Assembly (NCBI RefSeq): GCF_004682015.1
Contig: NZ_SMLM01000004.1
Location: forward strand, 62,001 to 126,000
Source of the DNA: Ramlibacter henchirensis
GTDB lineage: Bacteria > Pseudomonadota > Gammaproteobacteria > Burkholderiales > Burkholderiaceae_C
Direction of reading: 5' to 3'
DNA length: 64,000 nucleotides
Each line of letters starts with the position of its first letter. Within the stretch, counting starts at the first letter, position 1. The position numbers were made by a program, and so were the translations under genes. The notes below the pieces were generated by a model. The model was not told the origin of the DNA. It made no database searches and saw only the letters and a list, made by a program, of their open reading frames with translations. This document shows positions 40,643 to 49,543 of this stretch, in pieces.

Positions 40643-41551
40643 TCAGCTGACCCCGCGGCCTTCGTCGTTGCGGGCCTGCGCCACGCTGCCGCCCGCCGGC
40701 ACGTCGTGCGTCACCCACACGTTGCCGCCGATCACCGCGCCCTTGCCGATCGTCACGCGGCCCAGCACCGTCGCACCGGCATAGATCACGGCGTCGTCTT
40801 CCACGATCGGATGGCGCGGAAGGCCCTTGGCGAGGTGGCCGTCCTCGGCCATCGGGAAGCGCTTCGCGCCCAGCGTGACGTTCTGGTAGAGGCGCACGCG
40901 CTCGCCGATCACAGCCGTCTCGCCGATCACGACACCCGTGCCGTGGTCGATGAAGAAGCCCTTGCCGATGGTCGCACCCGGGTGGATGTCGATGCCCGTG
41001 CGGCTGTGCGCGATCTCGGCCACGATGCGCGCCAGCAGCGGCAGGCCGAGGCGGTACAGACGGTGCGCCAGCCGGTGATGGATCATGGCCAGCACGCCGG
41101 GATAGCACAGCAGCACCTCGTCGACGCTGCGCGCGGCCGGATCGCCCTGCCAGGCGGCGAGCACGTCGGTGTCGAGCAGCCGCCTGATATCCGGCAACGA
41201 CTGCGCGAACTCGCGCACCAGCGCCGACGCGCGAGCGGGCGTGCCGTCCGCGCCGTTTTCGGAATGGCGCGCCGCGTGGCGCACCTCCAGGCACACCTGC
41301 GCATGCAGCGCCCGCAGCGCGGCGTCGAGCGTGTGGCCGACGTAGAAGTCCTCGGTCTCGTTGCGCAGGTCGGGCGGGCCCAGGCGCATGGGGAACAGCG
41401 CGCCCTTGAGCTGGTCGACGATGCGCTCCAGCGCCTGCGGCGACGGCAGTTCGCGCCCGCCGTTCTCGCGCGAGCGGCCCTGCGAATCGCGCCATTCGCC
41501 GCGCGCGGTGCGCAGGCCCTGCACGAGTTCGGCGATGTCGAAGCTGGTCAT
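40643..41551 (-). CDS. Serine O-acetyltransferase (EpsC/CysE type)
   Basis: The enzyme acetylates serine, the first step of cysteine synthesis. The 302-residue protein has a helical N-terminal part and a left-handed beta-helix with hexapeptide repeats. The active-site segments are GIDIHPGATIGKGFFIDHGTG (split near 187-207) with its catalytic Asp-His, then VVIGETAVIGERVRLYQNVTLGA. It belongs to the longer EpsC-like type. The start at MTSFDIAEL is chosen over an upstream methionine because it matches the family, although no strong ribosome site is visible. Sulfur genes surround it. Confidence 0.9.
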   Translation of the reverse strand: MTSFDIAELVQGLRTARGEWRDSQGRSRENGGRELPSPQALERIVDQLKGALFPMRLGPPDLRNETEDFYVGHTLDAALRALHAQVCLEVRHAARHSENGADGTPARASALVREFAQSLPDIRRLLDTDVLAAWQGDPAARSVDEVLLCYPGVLAMIHHRLAHRLYRLGLPLLARIVAEIAHSRTGIDIHPGATIGKGFFIDHGTGVVIGETAVIGERVRLYQNVTLGAKRFPMAEDGHLAKGLPRHPIVEDDAVIYAGATVLGRVTIGKGAVIGGNVWVTHDVPAGGSVAQARNDEGRGVS

Positions 41552-41671
41552 GGTGCGGGAATCCGTTGAGGTCGGGATGCCGCGAAGATACCGGAGAAGC
41601 AGCGCACCCACCGGCGGTACGGGCAAGCGCTAGAGTCGCGGAATGTCGAGCTGCCCGCGCCCGCCCCGCTG

Positions 41672-42394
41672 ATGGACTACGTGCTGGTGCTGGCCTTCGG
41701 CCTTCTGGGCGGAACGCTGGGCGGCATCGTCGGCACCGGCTCGTCGATCGTGCTGATGCCCGTGCTGGTGCTGGCCTGGGGCCCGGTGGAAGCGGTGCCG
41801 GTGATGGCCATCGCCGCCTTCCTGGGCAACCTGGGCCGGGTGGTGGCCTGGCGGCGGGAGGTGGACTGGCGCGCGGCGGGCGCCTTCTGCATCGCCGCCC
41901 TGCCGGCCGCGGCGCTCGGCGTGCGCACGCTGCTGGCGATCCCGGAAGGCGTGGCTGAAACCGCCCTGGGCGTCTTCTTCCTCGCGATGGTGCCGGCGCG
42001 GCATCACCTTAGGCAACGCGGCTGGCGGTTGTCGATCCTGCAGCTGGCGGTGCTGGCCGCGCCCTTGGGATTCCTCACCGGCATCGTGGTCTCCACCGGG
42101 CCGCTGCAGGTGCCGCTGTTCACCGCCTACGGTCTCGAACGCGGCGGCCTGCTGGGTACGGAGGCGCTGGCCTCGCTGGCCGTGTACGCGGCCAAGATCG
42201 CCACCTTCGCGGCCTCCGCCGCGCTGCCGGGCAAGGTGGTGCTCGAAGGCCTGGTGGCCGGCTCCTCGCTGATGGCCGGCAGCTTCATCGGGCGGCACGT
42301 GGTGCTGCGCCTCTCGCAGGACACCTTCCGGCTGCTGATCGACGGCCTGCTCGTGTTTTCAGGCCTGGCGATGCTCGTGGCGGCCCTGCGCTGA
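41672..42394 (+). CDS. TSUP-family (TauE/SafE) membrane transporter
   Basis: The 240-residue protein has about seven hydrophobic helices and the TSUP opening [25 protein letters not shown] (near 10-34), the glycine-rich helix shared by sulfite/organosulfonate exporters. The second half has a repeat-like [18 protein letters not shown]. It diverges from the serine acetyltransferase gene and converges with the sulfate-binding protein gene 71 bases away. This location suggests a sulfur compound as substrate, but the family also carries other anions. Confidence 0.85.
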   Translation: MDYVLVLAFGLLGGTLGGIVGTGSSIVLMPVLVLAWGPVEAVPVMAIAAFLGNLGRVVAWRREVDWRAAGAFCIAALPAAALGVRTLLAIPEGVAETALGVFFLAMVPARHHLRQRGWRLSILQLAVLAAPLGFLTGIVVSTGPLQVPLFTAYGLERGGLLGTEALASLAVYAAKIATFAASAALPGKVVLEGLVAGSSLMAGSFIGRHVVLRLSQDTFRLLIDGLLVFSGLAMLVAALR

Positions 42395-42465
42395 GCAGGG
42401 GCCAGCCCCCAGGCAGCGGCCGTCACTCCCAGGACCCGCAACGCGTCGGCTCGCACGCGAGCCGC

Positions 42466-43482
42466 CTACTTGCGCGTGTAGATCTGGTCGAACGACCCGC
42501 CGTCGGCGAAGTGCTCGCGGCCGGCCTTGTCCCAGCCGCCGAAGGCCTGGTCGATGGTGAACAGGTTCAGTCTCGGGAACTGGTCGGCGTACTTGGCCTG
42601 CGCCTTCTGCGAAACGGCCGGCCGGTAGAAGTGCTTGCCGGCGATGTCCTGTCCTTCCTCGGAGTACAGGTACTGCAGGTAGGCCTCGGCGACGGCCCGC
42701 GTGCCCTTCCTGTCGACGTTGCGGTCGACCACGGCCACCGCGGGCTCGGCCAGGATGGACAGCGAGGGCGCGATCACGTCGAACCTGGTGCCGAACTCCT
42801 TTTCCAGCAGCCAGGCCTCGTTCTCCCACGCGATCAGCACATCGCCCTGGTTGCGCTGCGCGAACGTGATGGTCGAGCCACGCGCGCCCGTGTCCAGCAC
42901 CGGCACGTTGCCGTACACGCGGGCGACGAACTCGCGCGCCTTGGCGTCGCCGCCGTACTTGCGCTTCGCGTACTCCCAGGCCGCCAGGTAGTTCCAGCGC
43001 GCGCCGCCCGAGGTCTTCGGGTTCGGCGTGATCACGCTGACGCCCGGCCGGGCCAGGTCGTCCCAGTCCCTGATGCCCTTGGGATTGCCCGCGCGCACGA
43101 CCAGCACGATGGTCGACGTGTAGGGCGAGGAGTTGTGCGGCAGGCGCTTCTGCCAGCCTTCCTGGATCCAGCCGCCGTTCTTCACGACCGCATCGGTGTC
43201 ACCCGCCAGCGCGAGCGTGGCGACGTCGGCGTCGAGGCCGTCGATGATGGACCGCGCCTGCTTGCCCGAGCCGCCGTGCGACTGCTTGATGGTGACGTCC
43301 TGGCCGGTGCGCGCCTTCCAGTGCTTCTGGAAAGCCTGGTTGAACTCGACGTACAGCTCCCGCGTCGGGTCGTACGACACGTTCAGAAGCGTCACCGCCG
43401 CGGGCTTCTGCGCGATCGCGGGCAGCGCCGCAACGAGGGCGCCGGCCAGGGGAATCTTGATAAAGTCGCGGCGAAGGCTCAT
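42466..43482 (-). CDS. Sulfate/thiosulfate ABC transporter substrate-binding protein
   Basis: The 338-residue protein is a Sbp/CysP-type periplasmic binding protein for sulfate or thiosulfate. It begins with an export signal [22 protein letters not shown], then [22 protein letters not shown], the conserved family start. Other landmarks are [21 protein letters not shown] (near 66-86), [20 protein letters not shown] and [16 protein letters not shown], which bind the sulfate oxygens. No permease or ATPase gene is adjacent. A palindromic motif 90 bases upstream resembles that before cysI. Confidence 0.95.
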   Translation of the reverse strand: MSLRRDFIKIPLAGALVAALPAIAQKPAAVTLLNVSYDPTRELYVEFNQAFQKHWKARTGQDVTIKQSHGGSGKQARSIIDGLDADVATLALAGDTDAVVKNGGWIQEGWQKRLPHNSSPYTSTIVLVVRAGNPKGIRDWDDLARPGVSVITPNPKTSGGARWNYLAAWEYAKRKYGGDAKAREFVARVYGNVPVLDTGARGSTITFAQRNQGDVLIAWENEAWLLEKEFGTRFDVIAPSLSILAEPAVAVVDRNVDRKGTRAVAEAYLQYLYSEEGQDIAGKHFYRPAVSQKAQAKYADQFPRLNLFTIDQAFGGWDKAGREHFADGGSFDQIYTRK

Positions 43483-43569
43483 GGAAGGTCGCTCCTGTTT
43501 TTCCAGTTCAATGGATGGGGCGCATTCTTCGGGGCCCGCAGCGAGAAGGGAACGACCGAGTTCTCACTT

Positions 43570-43587
43570 GCATATCCGCATAAGCTC
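43570..43587. promoter_or_regulatory. Sulfur-regulon operator motif, copy 1
   Basis: GCATATCCGCATAAG lies between the sulfate-binding protein gene and yggX. It matches the motif before cysI in 14 of 15 positions. LysR-type CysB-like regulators bind related AT-rich dyads near their targets, so this may be a sulfur-regulon site, but no regulator gene is seen here. Confidence 0.6.
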
Positions 43588-43605
43588 ATACGACGAAAGC
43601 AAGCC

Positions 43606-43878
43606 GTGGCGCGTACCGTCAACTGCATCAAGCTCGGCCGCGAAGCCGAAGGCCTGGACTTCCCGCCCTATCCGGGCGAACTCGGCAAGCGCATCTACGA
43701 GAACGTGAGCAAGGAGGCCTGGCAGGCCTGGCTGAAGCACCAGACCATGCTGGTGAACGAGAACCGCCTGAACCTGGCCGACCAGCGCGCACGCGAGTAC
43801 CTCAAGCGCCAGATGGAGGCGCACTTCTTCGGCGGCGGCGCCGACGTGGCGCAGGGGTACGTGCCGCCCAGCGCCTGA
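43606..43878 (+). CDS. yggX: YggX-like oxidative damage protection protein
   Basis: The 90-residue protein is a YggX/Fe(II)-trafficking family member, associated with protecting iron-sulfur clusters. It starts at GTG and reads [26 protein letters not shown], split here: the family start (M/V)xRTVxCxKL and the GLDFPPYPG stretch at 16-24, then [18 protein letters not shown] in the middle. Cys7 is conserved. It lies 10 bases from mnmC and may share its transcript. Confidence 0.93.
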   Translation: MARTVNCIKLGREAEGLDFPPYPGELGKRIYENVSKEAWQAWLKHQTMLVNENRLNLADQRAREYLKRQMEAHFFGGGADVAQGYVPPSA

Positions 43879-43888
43879 CGCGCGTCCC

Positions 43889-45697
43889 GTGGCCGAGCGG
43901 GTCGACTGGTCGCCGGACGGCACGCCACGCAGCCCGCGGTTCGGCGACGTCTACCACGGCGCCGGCGGGGCGCTCGACCAGGCCCGGCATGTCTTCCTCG
44001 CCGGGTGCGATCTCCCTGCCGCGTGGGCCGGCCGCGAACGCTGGCACATCCTCGAGACCGGCTTCGGCCTGGGCCTGAACTTCCTGGCCGCCTGGCGCGC
44101 CTGGAAGGACGACCCGCAGCGGCCCCGGGTCCTGCATTTCGTCTCGATGGAGGCCTGGCCGGTCGCGGCCGAGGACATCCTGCGCGCATCCGCGCAGGCG
44201 CCCGAGGTGCAGGACCTCGCGCGTGAACTCGCCACGCGCTGGTGGGGCCTGGTGCCGGGCTGGCATCGCCTGCAGTTCGACGGCGGCCGCGTGCTGCTCA
44301 CGCTGTGCGTGGGCGACGCGAAGCGCATGCTGGACGAGCAGTCGTTCGCGGCCGATTCGGTGTTCCTGGACGGCTTCGATCCGCAGTGCAATCCGGCGAT
44401 GTGGGAGCTGGCCACGCTGAAGTCGGTGGCGCGATGCTGCCGGCGGGGCACGATGGCGGCGACGTGGACCGTCGCGGGCCAGGTGCGGCGCGACCTGCAG
44501 CAATGCGGCTTCCGGCTTGAGAGGGTGCCGGGGCTGCCACCCAAGCGCGAGCGCCTGCGGGCGACCTTCGATCCCGAGTGGGCCTTGCGGCGTCCCGCGC
44601 GTTCCCGGCGCGAGGCACCCGGGACTGCGCTCGTCGTCGGCGGTGGGCTGGCCGGAGCGGCTGCAGCGGCCAGCCTGGCGAGGCGCGGCTGGCGCGTGCA
44701 GGTGCTCGATAGTGCGAACGAACCCGCTTCGGGCGCGTCCGGACTTCCCGCGGGTTTGCTCGCGCCGCACACCTCGCCCGACGACAACCTGCTCTCGCGC
44801 CTCTCGCGCGCCGGCATTCGCATGACGCTGCAGGAGGCCGGGCAGAGGCTGGTCGACGGCCGGGATTGGGAGCGAACTGGCGTGCTGGAACGGCGCGAAG
44901 CGGATGCGCGGGTGCCGGCTCGGTTGGGGTCGTGGGAAGGAGACTGGCAGCACCTCCTCGAAGGCGGTTCGCTCTGGCATGCGGCTGCGGCCTGGGTGCG
45001 GCCCGGCGCGCTGGTGCGCGCGTGGCTCTCGGAACCGGGCGTCGAGTGGCGGGGCGGGGTCCGCGTCAACGCGTTTTTGCAGCGGGAAGGCCGCTGGTGC
45101 GCGCTGGACGATGCCGGCGAGGCACTGGCTTGCGCCGATCTCGCCGTCGTCGCCGCCGCTCTCGGTTCGGCCGAACTGCTCGACCAGCGTCTCACGTTGA
45201 ATCCCGTCCGAGGCCAGGTGAGCTGGAACCTGCACGACGGGGCTTCGGCTCCCCACGAGCCGCCCCGCAACGGCCACGGCCATTTCCTCCCCGACGTCCC
45301 GCTGCCCGAAGGCCGCGCCTGGCTCACCGGGTCGACTTACGGACGGGGCGAGCTGTCACTGGAGCCGCGTGCCGAGGACCAGCTGGCGAACCTGGAGCGG
45401 CTGCAGGTCCTGGCCCCGGAAGCCGCCGCCCGGATCGAACCGCAGTTCCGCGGCGGCGCCGTCCGCGCCTGGGTGGGCGTGCGATGCGCCTCGGCCGACC
45501 GCCGGCCGCTGGTCGGCGAACTGGCGGCGGGCCTGTGGGTCAGCACGGCGATGGGATCGCGGGGGTTGACGTTCACGGCGCTCTGCGCGGAGTTGCTGGC
45601 TGCACGCCTGCACGGCGAGCCGCTGCCCCTGCCGGTGCGGCTGGCCGCTGCGCTGGCCGCCCAGCGGGCAGCTAGAGGCTCTGCAGGAGCGCGGTGA
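43889..45697 (+). CDS. mnmC: tRNA modification enzyme MnmC
   Basis: MnmC completes mnm5s2U34 in tRNAs: the C-terminal FAD domain removes the carboxymethyl group and the N-terminal domain adds the methyl. The 602-residue protein has the methyltransferase half with FGDVYHGAGGALDQARHVFL and ETGFGLGLNFLAAWRAW near 55-75, then SVFLDGFDPQCNPAMWE (around 155-171). The oxidase half starts near residue 245 with VVGGGLAGAAAAASLARRGW, and its C-terminal GVRCASADRRPLVGEL is typical of glycine oxidase-fold enzymes. It starts at GTG. It is shorter than the E. coli enzyme (668) but has both domains. Confidence 0.94.
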   Translation: MAERVDWSPDGTPRSPRFGDVYHGAGGALDQARHVFLAGCDLPAAWAGRERWHILETGFGLGLNFLAAWRAWKDDPQRPRVLHFVSMEAWPVAAEDILRASAQAPEVQDLARELATRWWGLVPGWHRLQFDGGRVLLTLCVGDAKRMLDEQSFAADSVFLDGFDPQCNPAMWELATLKSVARCCRRGTMAATWTVAGQVRRDLQQCGFRLERVPGLPPKRERLRATFDPEWALRRPARSRREAPGTALVVGGGLAGAAAAASLARRGWRVQVLDSANEPASGASGLPAGLLAPHTSPDDNLLSRLSRAGIRMTLQEAGQRLVDGRDWERTGVLERREADARVPARLGSWEGDWQHLLEGGSLWHAAAAWVRPGALVRAWLSEPGVEWRGGVRVNAFLQREGRWCALDDAGEALACADLAVVAAALGSAELLDQRLTLNPVRGQVSWNLHDGASAPHEPPRNGHGHFLPDVPLPEGRAWLTGSTYGRGELSLEPRAEDQLANLERLQVLAPEAAARIEPQFRGGAVRAWVGVRCASADRRPLVGELAAGLWVSTAMGSRGLTFTALCAELLAARLHGEPLPLPVRLAAALAAQRAARGSAGAR

Positions 45698-46421
45698 GCC
45701 TGACGGGATCGACCGGTTTTTCCAGCAGGATGGGCTGGCGGCCCAGCAGCGAGCGCGCCTTCTCGGCCGCGGACAGGCGCGGCTTGGTGACGATCAGGCA
45801 GGGGATGCGCCGGTCGATCTGGGCCAGCTGGCGCAGCAGTTCACGCCCGCCCGACTTCCCGGGCAGGGCATGGTCGATGACCGCGACGTCGTAGCGGTGC
45901 TTGCGGGCGAGTTCGAGGGCATCGCCCGCGGTCTCGGCCTCGTCCGCGAGCGTCAGGTCAGCCAGGGACATCCGCGCGCGGATGTAGAGCCGCTCGGCGC
46001 GATCGGCATTGGCGATCAGAGCCCGGCGCACGCCCGGCTCGGTCGGGGCTTGCGAGGGCGGGACCGAGAAGTCGAAATCAAGGTCCAGGCTCAGTTCCAG
46101 GTCCGGCGGCGGCATGGACAGCTGGTCCATGGCCGCGATCACGGCCGGCCAGTCGATCGGCCGCTGGAAGCTGCGCCAGGCGCGGGCGGGCGGCCTGTCA
46201 CCGACCCACACCATCCGCACGCCTTCGTTGCTGGGCAATTCGAACTCGACCAGCGCCTCGTGCGAGTCGCTGTCGATCAGCGCCACGTCGGGGGTCGCGC
46301 CGCAGTCGGGGGTCCAGAGGGCGTAGCGCGTCTGGCGCTCTTCGGACAGGCGAAACAGCGTGTTGAGCGCATGCCGCTCGACATCGCTGAACCCGACCAC
46401 CTTGACGAACAACTGCTCCAT
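45672..46421 (-). CDS. Response-regulator-like protein
   Basis: The 249-residue protein has two receiver-like halves. The C-terminal half is a good match: RRALIANADRAERLYIRARM, VAVIDHALPGKSGGRELL with a phosphorylatable Asp, PCLIVTKPR and ILLEKPVD with the conserved Lys. The N-terminal half (FVKVVGFSDVERHALNTLFR ... DVALIDSDS) looks like a degenerate receiver. No DNA-binding output domain follows. The ATG at 46421 is favoured by AGGAG just upstream; one at 46445 is the alternative. Its 3' end overlaps mnmC by 26 bases on the other strand. It lies beside the cys operon but a role there is unproven. Confidence 0.7.
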   Translation of the reverse strand: MEQLFVKVVGFSDVERHALNTLFRLSEERQTRYALWTPDCGATPDVALIDSDSHEALVEFELPSNEGVRMVWVGDRPPARAWRSFQRPIDWPAVIAAMDQLSMPPPDLELSLDLDFDFSVPPSQAPTEPGVRRALIANADRAERLYIRARMSLADLTLADEAETAGDALELARKHRYDVAVIDHALPGKSGGRELLRQLAQIDRRIPCLIVTKPRLSAAEKARSLLGRQPILLEKPVDPVRLTALLQSL

Positions 46422-46532
46422 CCGCTCCTCGACCTGTCCAGCCATTATCAGCGCGTACCGTCGAGCTGAAAAGCGGCTTATCCGAACTTTCACGTCCAAC
46501 GCGCGGAAAGCCGCGCCAGGCCTCGCGCATAT

Positions 46533-46550
46533 GCATATCCGGATAAGGCG
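46533..46550. promoter_or_regulatory. Sulfur-regulon operator motif, copy 2
   Basis: GCATATCCGGATAAGGCG lies 53 bases before the cysI start, and contains the dyad ATATCCGGAT. It matches the copy upstream of the sulfate-binding protein gene. A further half site, CTTATCCG, occurs at 46477-46484. Confidence 0.65.
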
Positions 46551-46602
46551 CGAAGAAAAAAATAGTTTGGATCCATAAGGGCCCTCCGTAGAGTCGCGGC
46601 CC

Positions 46603-48432
46603 ATGTATCAATACACCGAGTTCGACAGGGAGTTCGTTCGCGCGCGTGCGGCCCAGTTCCGGGACCAGCTGGAGCGCTGGCAGGCGGGCACGCTCACGGA
46701 CGAGGAGCTGCGGCCGCTGCGACTGCAGAACGGCTGGTACATCCAGCGTTACGCGCCGATGGCGCGCATCTCCGTGCCTTACGGCGAGCTGTCCAGCGCC
46801 CAGCTGCGGGTGCTGGCCAAGGTGGCGCGCGAATACGACGTGCCGGAACCGGCCCTGCTTCAGGACGCGCAGGAAAAGCAGCTGTCGCTCGGGCCCGTGC
46901 CGATCCCCGGCACCAGCCGCGAGGTCGTGTCCAAGCTGAAGTACGGCTACGGCCACTTCACGACCCGCACCAACGTCCAGTTCAACTGGATCCCGATCGC
47001 GAAGGCCGCCGACGTCATGGAGCTGCTGGCGAGCGTGAACATGCACGGCATCCAGACCAGCGGCAATGCGATCCGCAACATCACCACCGAGGCGCTGGCC
47101 GGCATCGCGGTGGACGAGATCGCCGACCCGCGTCCCTTCGCGGAGATCATCCGCCAGTGGGCCGCGCTGCACCCGGAATTCGTCTTCCTGCCGCGCAAGT
47201 TCAAGATCGCCCTGAACGGCGCCCGGGAAGACCGCGCGGCGCTGGGCTGGTACGACATCAGCCTGCAGGCGCTCAGGAACGAGGCCGGCGAACTGGGCTT
47301 CAAGGTGCTGGTGGGCGGCGGCATGGGCCGCACCCCGGTGATCGCCACCGTCGTGCGCGAGTTCGTGCCGTGGCAGCACGTCCTGAGCTACCTCGAGGCC
47401 TGCATCCGCGTCTACAACCAGTACGGCCGGCGCGACAACATCTGGAAGGCGCGCATCAAGATCCTCGTGAAGTCCGAGGGCCAGCGCTACATCGACAAAG
47501 TCGAAGAGGAATTCCGCCAGATCCTGGAGATCGACGGCGCGCCGCACACGATCACCCAGGCCGAGTACGACCGCGTCGCTGCGCAGTTCGTCGCGCCGGA
47601 AATCAGGCGCGAGCCCCGCGCCGCCGCCGCCGAGCGGGTGCACGAGATCATCCGCGCCGACGCCGAGGCCGACCCGCAGTACGACCGCTGGCTGCAGCGC
47701 AATGTGCTGCCCCACCGCAACCCGCAGCTGCGCGCCGTGGTCCTGTCCTTCAAGCGCCTGGGCCAGAACCCCGGCGATTGCACGGCCGAACAGTTCGAAG
47801 CCTGCGCGGACCTGGCCGATCGCTTTTCCGCCGGCGAGGCGCGCGTCACGCACGAACAGAACCTGCTCCTGCCCTGGGTCCACCAGGACGACCTGCCGGA
47901 GCTGTGGGCCGCGGCCCGCAAGCTGGGGCTCGCGCGCCCGAACATCGGCCTGATCACGGACATGATCGCCTGCCCGGGCGGCGACTTCTGCTCGCTGGCC
48001 AACGCGCGGTCGCTGCCGATCGCCGAGGCGATCACCGAGCGCTTCCAGGACCTCGACGAGGAATGGGACATCGGCGAGATCGACATCAACTTCTCCGGCT
48101 GCATCAACTCCTGCGGCCACCACCACGCCGGCCACATCGGAATCCTCGGCGTCGACAAGGACGGCAAGGAGTGGTACCAGATCACGCTGGGCGGCGGCGA
48201 CGGCTCCCATGCCGGCGGCCCGGCCGCGCCCGGCAAGATCGTCGGCCCGTCCTTCGCCAAGGAGGAAGTGGCGGGCGTGATCGAGGCCCTGGTCGACACC
48301 TATCGCAAGCTGCGGCAGCCCGCCGGCGACGGCCGGTCGGAAACCTTCATCGCCACCTTGAGGCGCGTCGGCCATGACCCCTTCAAGGCCGCCGCCAACG
48401 CCGCCCGCTTCGTGGAAAAGGAAGTCGCGTGA
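46603..48432 (+). CDS. cysI: Sulfite reductase hemoprotein subunit CysI
   Basis: CysI reduces sulfite to sulfide with siroheme and a 4Fe-4S cluster. The 609-residue protein carries the cluster/siroheme cysteines Cys457, Cys463, Cys500 and Cys504 in CPGGDFC and GCINSC, followed by GHHHAGHIG. The repeated ferredoxin-reductase halves are seen in the TTRTNVQFNWIP and DCTAEQFEACADL regions. The usual E. coli partner CysJ is not adjacent; the next gene is DUF934, then cysH. It overlaps the DUF934 gene by GTGA. The electron donor is probably ferredoxin or another flavoprotein. Confidence 0.94.
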   Translation: MYQYTEFDREFVRARAAQFRDQLERWQAGTLTDEELRPLRLQNGWYIQRYAPMARISVPYGELSSAQLRVLAKVAREYDVPEPALLQDAQEKQLSLGPVPIPGTSREVVSKLKYGYGHFTTRTNVQFNWIPIAKAADVMELLASVNMHGIQTSGNAIRNITTEALAGIAVDEIADPRPFAEIIRQWAALHPEFVFLPRKFKIALNGAREDRAALGWYDISLQALRNEAGELGFKVLVGGGMGRTPVIATVVREFVPWQHVLSYLEACIRVYNQYGRRDNIWKARIKILVKSEGQRYIDKVEEEFRQILEIDGAPHTITQAEYDRVAAQFVAPEIRREPRAAAAERVHEIIRADAEADPQYDRWLQRNVLPHRNPQLRAVVLSFKRLGQNPGDCTAEQFEACADLADRFSAGEARVTHEQNLLLPWVHQDDLPELWAAARKLGLARPNIGLITDMIACPGGDFCSLANARSLPIAEAITERFQDLDEEWDIGEIDINFSGCINSCGHHHAGHIGILGVDKDGKEWYQITLGGGDGSHAGGPAAPGKIVGPSFAKEEVAGVIEALVDTYRKLRQPAGDGRSETFIATLRRVGHDPFKAAANAARFVEKEVA

Positions 48433-48818
48433 CCGATCGACTGATCAAGATCCTGCAGGCCGGCGAGGCGCAAACCGAACCCGGAGTGAACGTCCTGGCG
48501 GTCGCCAACGACGCCGACGTGACGGAACTGCCGCTCGAAGGCGTGGACCGGATCGAGCTGAGCTTCCCGAAGTTCAGCGACGGCCGGGCCTACAGCCAGG
48601 CCTACCTGCTGCGCCGCCGCCGCAAGTTCGCGGGCGACATCCGCGCCACCGGCGACGTGCTGATCGACCAGCTGGTGCAGATGCAGCGCACCGGCTTCTC
48701 CAGCGCGGTGCTGAAGGAAGGCAAGGACATCGGCGAGGCCCAGCGCCAGTTCGATCGCTACTCCGCCTTCTACCAGGGTGACCTGCAGCAGCCGCCGCAT
48801 TTCAGGGCCGCCGCCTGA
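48429..48818 (+). CDS. DUF934 domain protein of the cys operon
   Basis: The 129-residue protein is a DUF934 member, a family that occurs almost only between sulfite reductase and APS reductase genes. Conserved segments are ELSFPKFSDGRAYSQAYLLRRR (near 43-64) and GDIRATGDVLIDQLVQMQRTGF. The function has not been determined; a role in delivering electrons or cofactors to CysI has been suggested by context. The gene starts at GTG inside the cysI stop (GTGA) and shares one base with the cysH start (TGATG), so it is translated with both. Confidence 0.92.
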   Translation: MTDRLIKILQAGEAQTEPGVNVLAVANDADVTELPLEGVDRIELSFPKFSDGRAYSQAYLLRRRRKFAGDIRATGDVLIDQLVQMQRTGFSSAVLKEGKDIGEAQRQFDRYSAFYQGDLQQPPHFRAAA

Positions 48819-49543
48819 TGGGTGCGATCGAGTTGCACGCGCGGCCGTCCAGGGACTACACCGCGAAGCTGGAACAGACGCAGGCGCTGCTGATGCGCGC
48901 CGCGGCGTCGTTCTCGCCCCTCACTCAGGCGTCGAGCCTCGGCGCCGAGGACGTGGTGATCACGCACCTGATCAACCAGCTGGAGCTGGACATCCCGGTC
49001 TTCGTGCTGGACACCGGCATGCTGCATGCGCAGACGTTGGAGCTGCTGGATCGCCTCAAGGCGAGCTCGCGCGCGCCGGTGCGGGTCTACCGCCCGGTCC
49101 AGGAATCCGTGGTCCAGTTCGTGCGCCGCGAGGGCGCCGAGCCGATGTACCGCAGCATCGAACTGCGCAAGGCCTGCTGTCACATCCGCAAGGTCGAGCC
49201 GCTGCAACGCGCCCTGGAAGGCCAGCGCGCCTGGATCACCGGCCTGCGCCGCGAACAGTCCACTGCTCGCGCTGACGTGCCGCTGCAGGACTCGAGCGAA
49301 GCGCGGGCCAAGTTCAACCCGCTGGCCGAGTGGACCTGGGGCGACGTCTGGCACTACATCGCGACCAACGAGGTGGACTACCACCCGCTGCACGACGAGT
49401 TCTATCCCAGCATCGGCTGCGCGCCCTGCACGCGGGCGATCAGCCTGGGCGAGGACTTCCGGGCCGGGCGCTGGTGGTGGGAGGACGAGGCCGCGAAGGA
49501 GTGCGGATTGCACGTGAAGAACAAGGAAGGAGCGGCCGCATGA
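48818..49543 (+). CDS. cysH: Assimilatory APS reductase (CysH)
   Basis: The enzyme reduces adenylyl sulfate (APS) to sulfite. The 241-residue protein has the paired cysteines Cys120-Cys121 and Cys201, Cys204 that hold a 4Fe-4S cluster in the APS-reducing type of CysH, and the catalytic Cys229 in KECGLH. This cluster is absent from the PAPS-only E. coli enzyme, so APS is the likely substrate. SLGAEDVVITHLI and VFVLDTGMLHAQTL near 40-75 bind the nucleotide. It is coupled by ATGA to cysD. Confidence 0.95.
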   Translation: MGAIELHARPSRDYTAKLEQTQALLMRAAASFSPLTQASSLGAEDVVITHLINQLELDIPVFVLDTGMLHAQTLELLDRLKASSRAPVRVYRPVQESVVQFVRREGAEPMYRSIELRKACCHIRKVEPLQRALEGQRAWITGLRREQSTARADVPLQDSSEARAKFNPLAEWTWGDVWHYIATNEVDYHPLHDEFYPSIGCAPCTRAISLGEDFRAGRWWWEDEAAKECGLHVKNKEGAAA

